Positions 16,647 through 24,227 of a stretch of DNA of 46,146 bases are shown here, piece by piece. The stretch comes from Pseudomonadota bacterium (GTDB lineage Bacteria > Pseudomonadota > Gammaproteobacteria > Xanthomonadales > Rhodanobacteraceae). The notes under the pieces are model-generated. The model ran no database searches, was not told the DNA's origin, and saw nothing but the letters and a program-made list of their open reading frames with translations. The stretch lies in contig JAJZET010000228.1 in the NCBI GenBank assembly GCA_021805685.1, positions 1 to 46,146 of the forward strand, read 5' to 3'. Position numbers and translations under genes: made by a program. Within the stretch, counting starts at the first letter, position 1, and each line of letters begins with the position of its first letter.

Positions 16647-17705
16647 TCACCAGGCTCGCTGATATTGCGCCGGCGCGGGCAGGGACGCACCCAGCTCCTG
16701 GGCGGCACGGCGCGGGAAATACGGATCGCGCAGGCTCTCGCGGGCAATCAGCACCACGTCGGCTTCTCCGTTCGCCACGATCGCCTCGGCCTGCTTCGCC
16801 TCGGTGATGAGGCCCACCGCACCGGTGGCCATGCCCGTCTCGTGCCGGACCTGTGCGGCGAACGGCACCTGGTAGCCGGGACCCAGCGGAATCCTGACGT
16901 GCGGCACCAATCCGCCGCTGGAGACGTCGACCAGGTCCACACCCAGCGCCTTCATGTCGCGCGACAGCTGCACGCTCTGCTCCACGTCCCAGCCACCTTC
17001 GGCCCAGTCGGTGGCCGAGATGCGCAGCCACAGCGGCAACTCCTCCGGCCACACCTCACGCACCGCGGCGACCACCTCGCGCACCAGCCGCGTGCGGTTC
17101 TCGTAGCTGCCGCCGTAGGCGTCTTCGCGCCGGTTGCTCAACGGCGACAGGAACTGATGCAGCAGGTAGCCGTGGGCGGCATGCAGTTCCACCAGCTTGA
17201 AGCCGGCGACCAGCGCGCGCTGCGCGGCGGCACGGAAATCGGCGAGCACCTGGCGGATGCCCGCCGCATCCAGCGCCAGCGGCACGTGCCAGCCGGCATC
17301 GAACGGCACGGCCGACGGCGCTACCGTGGTCCACGCGCCCTGTGCCGCGGCGAGGGAGCCACCGCCCTCCCACGGCCGTTGCGCGCTGGCCTTGCGGCCG
17401 GCGTGTGCGAGCTGCACCCCGGGTACCGCGCCTTGCGCAGCGATGAAGGCCACGATCGGCTGCCATGCCGCCAACTGGGCCTCGTTCCAGAGGCCGGTGT
17501 CGCCGGGCGAGATGCGCCCTTGCGCCGACACCGCAGTGGCCTCGGCAATCACCGCGCCTGCACCACCCACCGCACGGCTACCCAGGTGCACCAGGTGCCA
17601 GTGGTCGGGCAGGCCATCGGTGGCCGAGTACTGGCACATCGGCGATACCACGATGCGGTTGCGCAGGCTGAGGCTGCGCTGCTGGATGGGCTCGAACAAT
17701 TTCAT
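16647..17705 (-). CDS. NADH:flavin oxidoreductase, old yellow enzyme (YqjM-like)
   Basis: A TIM-barrel flavoprotein of 352 residues. It starts MKLFEPIQQRSLSLRNRIVVSPMCQYSA, the YqjM/xenobiotic-reductase form in which the Cys at about residue 24 tunes the flavin. VQLAHAGRKAS and the substrate-binding HAAHGYLLHQFLSP follow. SNRREDAYGGSYENR and ARESLRDPYFP are further family marks. The enzyme reduces activated C=C bonds or nitro groups with NAD(P)H. It lies 13 bases upstream of pirin and 55 bases downstream of a hydrolase gene on the same strand. This is plausibly a small detoxification or redox operon, but substrates are unknown. Confidence 0.93.
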   Translation of the reverse strand: MKLFEPIQQRSLSLRNRIVVSPMCQYSATDGLPDHWHLVHLGSRAVGGAGAVIAEATAVSAQGRISPGDTGLWNEAQLAAWQPIVAFIAAQGAVPGVQLAHAGRKASAQRPWEGGGSLAAAQGAWTTVAPSAVPFDAGWHVPLALDAAGIRQVLADFRAAAQRALVAGFKLVELHAAHGYLLHQFLSPLSNRREDAYGGSYENRTRLVREVVAAVREVWPEELPLWLRISATDWAEGGWDVEQSVQLSRDMKALGVDLVDVSSGGLVPHVRIPLGPGYQVPFAAQVRHETGMATGAVGLITEAKQAEAIVANGEADVVLIARESLRDPYFPRRAAQELGASLPAPAQYQRAW

Positions 17706-17760
17706 GAGGCGACCGGCGTGGGAATGGAAACCCTTACAGTGCCGGCGCGAAACGCCCACA

Positions 17761-18663
17761 TCAAGGGCCGGGACGGTGCGCTGCGGTGAACGCTGCGTCG
17801 CGCGTGGCGATCCACTCGGCAATGCGTGCGGCGACCGGTCCGGGCGCCTTCATCCAGCCGAAATGATCCGCCGGGAGGCCGCCGAGGTCACCGGGCGCGA
17901 GCTGTTCGTGCCGGCAGGAGGCGTTCGGCATCTTCCCCAGCAGCCAGTCCAGCGAGGCGGCCGGCCCCAGCCAGTCGTCGCGCAGGCGTTGCGCCAGCAC
18001 CGGCAGCTCCAGCGCGGCCAGACGTTGCTCGAGGTCCTCGCCCATGCCCGCCGCCGCATAGCGCCCGGTACGCCCGCTGCGCGCCCAGTCCGCCACCACG
18101 CCACGCGCCTCGTTGCCGCCGAAACCGATGCGCCGTCCGGGCAGATGGCCACGCAAGCCCGCCAGCATCGGCGCCAGCAGGTAGGCCATGCCGATCAGAG
18201 CACCCTGGCGGAACCGCCGCCAGTACGGCGCGCCGCTGGCCACCAGCGCAATGCCCGCCATGTCGCGGGGATGCAGCGAGGCATACAGGCACGCCAGCTG
18301 ACCGCCGAGGCTGTGGCCGCCCAGCCAGCAACGCGCCTGCGGCCAGTGCGCCCGCATCGCCGCCAGCCCGGCCGGCAAGTCGATCTGCAGCAGCTCGCGA
18401 TAACTCCAGTCGCAGCCGTGTCCGGCACGCAGGCTGCTGGAACCGATGCCGCGCCATTCGTGCAATGCCACCGCCACGCCGCTGGCCGCCAGCGCCGCGG
18501 CCAGCGGCAGGTAGTGCTTCGCCGGCACGCCCATCGCCGGCAACCAGTACACGGCGTCGCGCGGCACGCCAGCTGGCGCCGCGCACAGCAGCTCCACCCG
18601 CGCGCCATCGGCCATCACCAGCGGCAGCACGACAGGTTCCGTGGCGGTTGTCACGGCGTCCAT
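17761..18663 (-). CDS. Alpha/beta hydrolase
   Basis: A protein of 300 residues with an alpha/beta hydrolase fold. The nucleophile elbow is GHSLGG with Ser118. An oxyanion-type stretch LPAMGVPAKHY lies near residue 41, and the HEWRGIGSSS strand follows. A histidine in PADHFGWMK at about residue 270 is a candidate for the catalytic base; similar proteins carry a His at that place. There is no signal peptide, so it is cytoplasmic. The substrate is not predictable. It heads the minus-strand run hydrolase, flavin reductase, pirin, DUF962. A cold-shock gene terminator lies just upstream. Confidence 0.82.
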   Translation of the reverse strand: MDAVTTATEPVVLPLVMADGARVELLCAAPAGVPRDAVYWLPAMGVPAKHYLPLAAALAASGVAVALHEWRGIGSSSLRAGHGCDWSYRELLQIDLPAGLAAMRAHWPQARCWLGGHSLGGQLACLYASLHPRDMAGIALVASGAPYWRRFRQGALIGMAYLLAPMLAGLRGHLPGRRIGFGGNEARGVVADWARSGRTGRYAAAGMGEDLEQRLAALELPVLAQRLRDDWLGPAASLDWLLGKMPNASCRHEQLAPGDLGGLPADHFGWMKAPGPVAARIAEWIATRDAAFTAAHRPGP

Positions 18664-18720
18664 TGAAAAGTGCGGCCAGGGACGGACGCCCGTTTGACTT
18701 CCGCGAGCAGGAGTGCGCGC

Positions 18721-18748
18721 AAAGAAAAAGGCCGGCTTGCGCCGGCCT
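18721..18748 (-). terminator. Intrinsic terminator of cold-shock gene 1
   Basis: Read on the minus strand: AGGCCGGC, a 4-base loop, GCCGGCCT, then a run of T (the complement of AAAGAAAAA at 18721-18729). It lies 20 bases past the stop of the cold-shock gene. Confidence 0.9.
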
Positions 18749-18769
18749 CTCCCGCTTGCAAGGCAGCGA

Positions 18770-18979
18770 TCAAGCCGGAGCGACCTCTTCGGCCTGCAGG
18801 CCCTTCTGGCCCTGCACCACCTTGAAGCTCACCTTCTGGCCTTCCTGCAGGCTCTTGAAGCCCGTGCCGGTGATGGCACGAAAATGCACGAACACGTCAG
18901 GGCCATTCTCGCGGCTGATGAAGCCGAACCCCTTGGCGTCGTTGAACCACTTGACGGTACCTGTTTCACGATCCGACAT
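18770..18979 (-). CDS. cspA: Cold-shock family protein, copy 1
   Basis: A single cold-shock domain of 69 residues. It carries [17 protein letters not shown] (RNP1, KGFGFI) and DVFVHFRAI (RNP2, VFVHF) and ends AEEVAPA. It should bind single-stranded RNA or DNA as an RNA chaperone. Its neighbour at 19243-19452 differs at only a handful of positions, mostly near the start and end. A GGAGTGA site precedes the ATG. The leader contains a 10-base motif also found in the other copy's leader. Whether it is cold-induced or constitutive cannot be told. Confidence 0.95.
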   Translation of the reverse strand: MSDRETGTVKWFNDAKGFGFISRENGPDVFVHFRAITGTGFKSLQEGQKVSFKVVQGQKGLQAEEVAPA

Positions 18980-19034
18980 GACTCACTCCGATCCAATCCA
19001 GACGCTTGAGACAAGCCGGCCCCCTCGGGCCGAC

Positions 19035-19044
19035 GGCTTACTGG
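19035..19044 (-). promoter_or_regulatory. Shared leader motif of cold-shock gene 1
   Basis: CCAGTAAGCC in the transcript sense, 55 bases before the ATG. The same ten bases occur in the leader of the second cold-shock gene at almost the same distance (19505-19514). Possibly a cold-box-like RNA element; function is inferred. Confidence 0.5.
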
Positions 19045-19194
19045 GCATGCCGGGGTCGGGTGTAGCGACATGGAACGGAACGGTTCCACACCGGGCACGC
19101 ACGTGGCCAAGCAGACGCAGTGAACCAAGCATAACGGAAATTCAGGAATGCGAGGGAGATGTCAAGCGGCGCGAGATGAAGCTGTCGCGGACAT

Positions 19195-19224
19195 AAAAAA
19201 ACCGGGCATCGCTGCCCGGTTTTT
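19195..19224. terminator. Intrinsic terminator of cold-shock gene 2
   Basis: ACCGGGCA (19201-19208), loop TCGC, TGCCCGGT (19213-19220), flanked by an A-run on the left and a T-run on the right. It works on the minus strand for the cold-shock gene ending at 19243. Confidence 0.9.
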
Positions 19225-19242
19225 GTTCGACGCTGGCGACGA

Positions 19243-19452
19243 TCAGGCCGCGCTGACTTCGTCGGCCTGCAGGCCTTTCTGGCCCTGCACCACCTTGAAG
19301 CTCACCTTCTGGCCTTCCTGCAGGCTCTTGAAGCCATTGCCGGTGATCGCGCGGAAATGCACGAACACGTCCGGGCCGTTGTCACGGGCGATGAAACCGA
19401 AGCCCTTGGCGTCGTTGAACCACTTGACGGTACCGATCTGACGATCAGACAT
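19243..19452 (-). CDS. cspA: Cold-shock family protein, copy 2
   Basis: A single cold-shock domain of 69 residues with RNP1 (KGFGFIAR) and RNP2 (VFVHF), nearly identical to the copy at 18770-18979. Differences include QIGTV for ETGTV at the start, ARDN for SREN, and ADEVSAA for AEEVAPA at the end. It has its own terminator and a GGAGTGA ribosome site. Its leader shares CCAGTAAGCC with copy 1. A tandem duplication with separate transcription units is the simplest explanation. Confidence 0.95.
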   Translation of the reverse strand: MSDRQIGTVKWFNDAKGFGFIARDNGPDVFVHFRAITGNGFKSLQEGQKVSFKVVQGQKGLQADEVSAA

Positions 19453-19504
19453 AAATCACTCCACATGGGTAAAAGAGACTCGACCGCCGCGACATGCGGT
19501 GGCC

Positions 19505-19514
19505 GGCTTACTGG
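19505..19514 (-). promoter_or_regulatory. Shared leader motif of cold-shock gene 2
   Basis: CCAGTAAGCC in the transcript sense, 52 bases before the ATG at 19452; see the matching site at 19035-19044. Flanking leader sequence is otherwise mostly diverged. Confidence 0.5.
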
Positions 19515-19684
19515 TGTGCAAAGGAAAACAACCCCGGGGGTGAACAGATGAGGCAGATCGCGGATCGGCTGCATCGGGTCACCGGTACTAGGCGACCCCG
19601 GCAAACGCAGTGCGCCTATGATAACCGATAACCGCATTGCGCCGCCCGATGCCAGAATCGCCGCTTTCTGCCGAGGATCGCCGC

Positions 19685-20023
19685 TTGAACATCCGCCCGT
19701 TGCTGCCGCTGTGCGCCGTCCTGTTGCTCGCCGGCTGCGCCACCACCGGTCCGGCGCACCCGGCACCCAGGGCGCCGGCCGCGATTACCGGCGTGGCTTC
19801 CTGCGACGCCTACCTGTCCAGTTACCTGGCCTGTCACCGCGCCGCCGCGATCTATCCGGCGGACCAGCTGCAGGCACATTACCAGGCGATGCGCGACAGC
19901 CTGCTGCATGGAGCGCAGGATCCGGCAACCCGTCCGTACCTGGACGCGCGCTGCCGCCTGCTGGCCAGCCAGATGAAGCAGACCATGCACGGCCGCTCCT
20001 GCGGCGCGCCGGCGTCGAACTGA
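19685..20023 (+). CDS. Unrecognised small lipoprotein
   Basis: The TTG at 19685 is chosen as start because a GAGGA site lies 7 bases upstream and it gives a perfect lipoprotein signal: NIRPLLPLCAVLLLAGC, with lipobox LAGC at about residue 18. An ATG at 19649 would add a 12-residue polar lead. The mature protein of about 95 residues has a proline/alanine linker, then a helical part with several cysteines (SCDAYLSSYLACHRAA, DARCRLL, GRSCG) that may form disulfides. It has no family I can name. It is probably attached to the inner or outer membrane from the periplasmic side. Its stop is 1 base from that of the convergent glycosylase gene. Confidence 0.7.
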   Translation: MNIRPLLPLCAVLLLAGCATTGPAHPAPRAPAAITGVASCDAYLSSYLACHRAAAIYPADQLQAHYQAMRDSLLHGAQDPATRPYLDARCRLLASQMKQTMHGRSCGAPASN

Positions 20024-20024
20024 A

Positions 20025-21356
20025 TCACCCCTTCCAGGCGGCGCGCAGCAACGGTGCCAGCGGCGCCGGCCGGCAGCGGCCCAGCCGGATCGCCGGCGTG
20101 CCATGCCAGCCGGCCGTACGGGAGATCGCGGCGGCGATCTCCCCCGCGAGGCGCGGCGTCGGCTCCACGCCCGGCTCCAGGAACAGCGCCTTGATCTCGA
20201 ACACGCCTTCGGCCCGATGGGCCTTGGCATCCAGGCGGCCAACCAGTGCACCGCGATGCAGGATGGGCAGCACGTAGTAGCCGTACCGCCGTTTCGATGC
20301 GGGAACGTAGCACTCGATGCGGTAGTCGAAGTCGAACATCGCCAGCAGGCGGGCGCGGTCCCACACCAGCGGATCGAATGGCGACAGCAGCGTGGTATGC
20401 GTGGCGCGCAGCCGTCCGCGACGGGCGCGCTCCAGCGCGCCGGCATGCTCAGGGTGCACGTAGCCCGGCGCATCCCAGCCGCGCACCGTCACCTCCAGCA
20501 ATGCGCCGTCGGCCAACAGCGGCGCCAGCTCGCGCGCGGTCACCGCCGGCTTGAGGCGGAAGTAGTCGGCGATCCAGCGGGCCTGGGTGATGCCCAGCGC
20601 CTGCACGCTCTCGAGCACGAAATGCCGACGCAGCTGCTGCGTATCGAGCCCGGTCGGGGCAAACGGCGGATCGAGTTTCGCCAGCACGCGCTCGGCAAGG
20701 TCGTACACGCGCTGGAAGCGCTCGCGCCGCGTCACCATCAAGTCGCCCAGCGCGAACCACGCCTCCAGCCAGCGCTTCTCTGGCTTCCATTCCCACCAGC
20801 CGGACACACCGCGGTCCTCGCGCGGGAAATCCGAGGCCAGTACCGGGCCACCGTCGCGGATGCGCGCGAGCAATGCGTCCATGGCCGGCTTGTGCTCACG
20901 ATGCATGCGTTCGGCGTGGCGGTGCGCCCAATGGCTGCCGCGTTCGCGCCAGGCACGGTGCGCGGCCAGATCGCGTGCGGCGACGAAACAGGCCTCGTGC
21001 GCCCAGCATTCGGCGACCCGGCCGTCGGCCAGCGCCTCGTCCAGCCATGCCGCCGGGTAATCGCCCAGTCGCGAATGCAGCACCAGATACGGGCTGCGCG
21101 CGACCACGTGGATGGAATCGATCTGCAGCAGGCGCATGCGTTCGATGCTCGCCACCAGGCCGTCGCGCGACGGGCGCCCACGCGGCGCCTGCAGCAAACC
21201 CTGGGCATGCAGCTGCAGCGCGCGCGCCTGCGACGGCTGCAAGGTGATGGCGCCAGCTGAAGCGGCGTTCAACGGCGTGCCGCTTTCACGATGTCTCGAC
21301 ACGAATATTGCGGCGACATTTACACAGCCTTTGCTAGCGTCTTGGGCAGGCTTCAT
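20025..21356 (-). CDS. YcaQ-type winged-helix DNA glycosylase (HTH_42 family)
   Basis: A protein of up to 443 residues. The core matches the HTH_42 family, whose E. coli member YcaQ removes alkylated bases and unhooks interstrand crosslinks. The catalytic Q-x-D pattern is visible in RMRLLQIDSIHVVARSPYLVLHSRLGDY. WAHEACFVA, then YYVLPILHRGALVGRLDAKAHR and LSPFDPLVWDRARL, are strong family marks. The ATG at 21356 has a GGAGGA site, but the family start would be near residue 35, so the first residues may not be translated. The gene diverges from a small secreted protein gene. A DNA-repair role is inferred from the family. Confidence 0.85.
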   Translation of the reverse strand: MKPAQDASKGCVNVAAIFVSRHRESGTPLNAASAGAITLQPSQARALQLHAQGLLQAPRGRPSRDGLVASIERMRLLQIDSIHVVARSPYLVLHSRLGDYPAAWLDEALADGRVAECWAHEACFVAARDLAAHRAWRERGSHWAHRHAERMHREHKPAMDALLARIRDGGPVLASDFPREDRGVSGWWEWKPEKRWLEAWFALGDLMVTRRERFQRVYDLAERVLAKLDPPFAPTGLDTQQLRRHFVLESVQALGITQARWIADYFRLKPAVTARELAPLLADGALLEVTVRGWDAPGYVHPEHAGALERARRGRLRATHTTLLSPFDPLVWDRARLLAMFDFDYRIECYVPASKRRYGYYVLPILHRGALVGRLDAKAHRAEGVFEIKALFLEPGVEPTPRLAGEIAAAISRTAGWHGTPAIRLGRCRPAPLAPLLRAAWKG

Positions 21357-21423
21357 CGGCAGCGTCCTCCGACGCCACCAAGGGGGCCCGCATTCCTTCC
21401 GAACATTCTGGCATGGAGTAACG

Positions 21424-21735
21424 ATGATGAAATCTTGCAAAGCATGGTTGCCTGCACTCGCCGCCGGCGCACTGTTTTTCGCCGGAGCATCCTTCGCCCA
21501 GGACAACGCTGGCCAGACCCCGGCACCCATCGTGACCGTGCGCAGCGTCCCGCCTGCGGCGCCGAAGATCGGGACGCCGCCGCCGTTCAACCAGCTTTCC
21601 GGCGGCAGCAAATGGATCACCCAGGAGCAGGCCGAAGCCTATCCGCCGCTGGCCAACGACTTCCTCGATGCCAGCCACGGTGCTGAGCGAATCAACAAGA
21701 CGCAATACGAAGCGTGGGTGAAACAGATCCAGTAA
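21424..21735 (+). CDS. Small secreted protein, unrecognised
   Basis: A protein of 103 residues with a signal peptide (MMKSCKAWLPALAAGALFFAGASFA, cleavage near residue 25). The mature part is proline-rich first (PPAAPKIGTPPPFNQLSGG), then a short helical segment: ITQEQAEAYPPLANDFLDASHG and AERINKTQYEAWVKQI. That segment resembles a degenerate EF-hand-type helix-loop-helix, as seen in small periplasmic proteins of this group; calcium binding is not established. Two ATGs lie together at the start. A good terminator follows at 21750. Confidence 0.75.
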   Translation: MMKSCKAWLPALAAGALFFAGASFAQDNAGQTPAPIVTVRSVPPAAPKIGTPPPFNQLSGGSKWITQEQAEAYPPLANDFLDASHGAERINKTQYEAWVKQIQ

Positions 21736-21749
21736 AGCTTCGAGCATCG

Positions 21750-21778
21750 AACCGGCCGCATCAATGCGGCCGGTTTTC
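21750..21778 (+). terminator. Intrinsic terminator after the small secreted protein gene
   Basis: AACCGGCCGCA (21750-21760), loop TCAA, TGCGGCCGGTT (21765-21775), continuing into TTCG. Confidence 0.85.
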
Positions 21779-21905
21779 GTTCGGGCGATGCTTCCCAGCG
21801 CCCGCTAAGGGCAGGGAGACGCTTTCGGTGATTCCATGCGGCTGATCCACAAACGACGGCCGCGCATGACCTAGACTCCACGTACACCCGTGCGATGGAG
21901 TCGCC

Positions 21906-22991
21906 ATGAAGCACCTTCGCCTGCTCCTGCTGGCTGGCGTGCTCGCCACCGGCATCTGCCATGCGCAGAACCCCGACCCGATGGACATCCGCGCCTGCAC
22001 CGCGATCGAGAGCGATGCGCAACGGCTGGCCTGCTACGACCGCGCCACCGGGCGCGACCGGTTGCCCGCCGCGCAGAAACGCACGGACCAGACGCCCGCA
22101 GCGGACACCAGCGTGTTCTCGCACGACCGGCAGGTTGCCGTGGTCGACGCATCCGCGCCGGCCAAGGTATCGAAGCCACTTTCGCTGCTGGACAGCCGCT
22201 GGGAGCTGTCGCCGGAGAGCAAGCTCGGCACCTTCAACCTGCGCGGCTACCAGCCGGTGTACGCACTGCCGCTGTTCGCCACCAGTAATCAGAACAACAG
22301 GCCACAAAGCCCCAATCCGAACAACACCGTACCAACGCCACAGCAGTTGCAGAACGTCGAAGGCAAGTTCCAGCTCAGCCTCAAGACCAAGGTCTGGCAG
22401 GGCGTATTCGGCAGCGCCGGCGACCTGTGGTTAGGCTATACGCAGAGCTCGCGCTGGCAGGTCTACAACGCCGCGATCTCGCGTCCGTTCCGCGAGACCG
22501 ACTACGAACCGGAGGCATTGCTGGTGTTCGACGCGCACTACCGGCTGCTGGGCTGGGAGGGCCGGCTGCTCGGCATCGGCGTTAACCACCAGTCCAACGG
22601 ACGCAGCGATCCGCTGTCGCGCAGCTGGAACCGGGTCATCGCCGACTTCGGTTTCGAGCGCCCTGGCTGGACCATCATGTTCCGCCCGTGGTGGCGCATT
22701 CCCGAGGCGCGCCGCAACGACGACAACCCGGATATCAGCAACTACATGGGTCGCGCCAGCATGCAGATCGTCCATGAATGGCACGGACAGGAGTTCGGCA
22801 TGATGCTGCGCCACTCGCTGCGCGGCGGCAGCCAGAGCCACGGCGCCGCGCGTTTCACCTGGAGTTTCCCCGTCGCCGGCAACGTGCGCGGTTACATGGA
22901 GCTGTTCAAGGGCTACGGCGAAAGCCTGATCGACTACAACCACAATGCCACGTACTTCGGCGTGGGCGTGTCGCTGCTCGACTGGTACTGA
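21906..22991 (+). CDS. pldA: Outer-membrane phospholipase A (PldA/OMPLA)
   Basis: A protein of 361 residues with a signal peptide (about residues 1-20). The catalytic motif GVNHQSNGRSDPLSRSWNR contains His228 and Ser230, the active-site pair of OMPLA. Beta-strand-rich sequence follows (YMELFKGYGESLIDYN, then the C-terminal aromatic FGVGVSLLDWY), as expected of an outer-membrane barrel ending in an aromatic residue. The region between the signal peptide and the barrel (about 25-150) includes the CTAIESDAQRLACYD stretch common in this lineage and an Asn/Gln/Pro-rich linker. The enzyme hydrolyses phospholipids that reach the outer leaflet. Confidence 0.93.
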   Translation: MKHLRLLLLAGVLATGICHAQNPDPMDIRACTAIESDAQRLACYDRATGRDRLPAAQKRTDQTPAADTSVFSHDRQVAVVDASAPAKVSKPLSLLDSRWELSPESKLGTFNLRGYQPVYALPLFATSNQNNRPQSPNPNNTVPTPQQLQNVEGKFQLSLKTKVWQGVFGSAGDLWLGYTQSSRWQVYNAAISRPFRETDYEPEALLVFDAHYRLLGWEGRLLGIGVNHQSNGRSDPLSRSWNRVIADFGFERPGWTIMFRPWWRIPEARRNDDNPDISNYMGRASMQIVHEWHGQEFGMMLRHSLRGGSQSHGAARFTWSFPVAGNVRGYMELFKGYGESLIDYNHNATYFGVGVSLLDWY

Positions 22992-23029
22992 ACCCGTCGG
23001 CACGACCGGTGCGCCACTGGAGGCAGCCC

Positions 23030-23491
23030 ATGAGCAACCCGCTTGCAATCCGCCCCGTGACCGCTGCCGACCATGCCGCGTGGAGGCCACTGTGGGATGG
23101 CTACAACGCGTTCTATGGCCGCAGCGGCCGCACCGCCCTGCCGGAAACGATCACCCGCACCACCTGGGCGCGCTTCCTCGACCCGGCCGAGCCGGTGCAT
23201 GGGCTGGTGGCCGAACGCGACGGCGTGCTGCTGGGGCTGGCGCACTACCTGTTCCACCGCAGCACGATCCAGGTCGAACCCAACTGCTACCTGCAGGACC
23301 TGTTCACCGCGACCGAGGCACGCGGGCTTGGCGTCGGGCGCGCCCTGATCGAGCGCGTCTACGAACTCGCCCAATCGGCGGGCGCGCCGCGCGTGTACTG
23401 GCAAACCCACGAAAGCAACGCCACGGCCATGCGGCTCTACGACCAGGTGGCCGAGAAATCGGGCTTCGTGGTCTACCGCAAGCTGTTCTGA
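23030..23491 (+). CDS. GNAT-family N-acetyltransferase
   Basis: A protein of 153 residues with the GNAT fold. IRPVTAADHAAWRPLWDGYNAFYG begins it, CYLQDLFTATEARGLGVGRALIERV carries the acetyl-CoA loop (motif A, RGLGVGRA), and the end is MRLYDQVAEKSGFVVYRK. It resembles the small bacterial acetyltransferases often annotated as spermine/spermidine-type, but the acceptor substrate is not predictable. A GGAGG site precedes the ATG. It follows pldA by 38 bases and could share its transcript. Confidence 0.9.
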   Translation: MSNPLAIRPVTAADHAAWRPLWDGYNAFYGRSGRTALPETITRTTWARFLDPAEPVHGLVAERDGVLLGLAHYLFHRSTIQVEPNCYLQDLFTATEARGLGVGRALIERVYELAQSAGAPRVYWQTHESNATAMRLYDQVAEKSGFVVYRKLF

Positions 23492-23587
23492 CACCGCCGC
23501 ACGCGGCGGCCATGCCCGAACGGACCCGCGCGCTGACCAGCCCAAACCTGACTTGACCTGTCGGCGAGCTTGCCCGGCCAGAAACAA

Positions 23588-23612
23588 CGACGCCGCCTGA
23601 CCGGCGGCGTCG
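23588..23612. terminator. Hairpin between convergent acetyltransferase and slyD genes
   Basis: Ten-base arms (23588-23597 and 23603-23612) around a 5-base loop. A second, smaller hairpin (CCCGGC/GCCGGG, 23633-23650) lies closer to slyD. Neither has a T-run, so both are moderate candidates. Confidence 0.5.
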
Positions 23613-23656
23613 CAACCCACGATGGCAATCCCCCGGCGTCCCTGCCGGGTCGTGCG

Positions 23657-24139
23657 TCAGTGGTGATGACCACCCGCGCCGTGTACGTGGCCATGCGACA
23701 GTTCTTCCTCGCTGGCTTCGCGCACACCCGTCACCTCGATGGCAAAGTGCAGCGGCTTGCCGGCCAGCGGATGATTGCCGTCGATGTGCACCTTGTCGCC
23801 ATCGACCTTGGTCACGGTGACGTTGATCACGCCCTGCGGGCCGTGGCCCTGGAACTGCATGCCAGGCTGGATGTCAGCCACGCCTTGGAATGCCTCGCGC
23901 GGCACTTCCTGCACCAGTTCCTCGTGGCGCACGCCGTAGCCTTCCTCCGGTGTGACGTGGGCATCGAACTTGTCGCCTGCCTGGCGGCCTTCCATCTGCT
24001 TCTCCAGGCCCGGCACGATGTGGCCATGGCCGTGCAGGTAGGCCAGCGGCTCGCGGCCGTCCGAGCTGTCGACGACCTGGCCCTGGTCATCGGTCAGCGT
24101 GTAGTGGAAGGTGACGGCGGCGTTCTTGGCGATCTGCAT
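23657..24139 (-). CDS. slyD: FKBP-type peptidyl-prolyl isomerase SlyD
   Basis: A protein of 160 residues. FKBP-part marks are VTFHYTLTDDQGQVVDSS and the PLAYLHGHGHIVPGLEKQMEG stretch. The insert-in-flap chaperone domain follows at about residues 70-125 (PEEGYGVRHEELVQEVPREAF), then VDGNHPLAGKPLHFAIEV. The tail is His-rich (HGHVHGAGGHHH), as in SlyD proteins that bind nickel for hydrogenase or urease maturation. The ATG at 24139 fits the family start. It diverges from the PBP4-type gene. No nickel enzymes are seen in this window. Confidence 0.93.
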   Translation of the reverse strand: MQIAKNAAVTFHYTLTDDQGQVVDSSDGREPLAYLHGHGHIVPGLEKQMEGRQAGDKFDAHVTPEEGYGVRHEELVQEVPREAFQGVADIQPGMQFQGHGPQGVINVTVTKVDGDKVHIDGNHPLAGKPLHFAIEVTGVREASEEELSHGHVHGAGGHHH

Positions 24140-24227
24140 GGACAGGTTCCGGCGGGGATGAAAGGGCCGGTTTCCACCGGCGCGGGCCGATAAGCCTAGC
24201 AGATGGAGACTTTGCGATACTCCGCGC

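Noticed and set aside
19128-19165. TTGACA (19160-19165) and TATGCT (19128-19133) on the minus strand as the cold-shock gene 1 promoter
   Set aside because: The spacing is 26 bases, too long for one sigma-70 promoter; each box alone is not enough.
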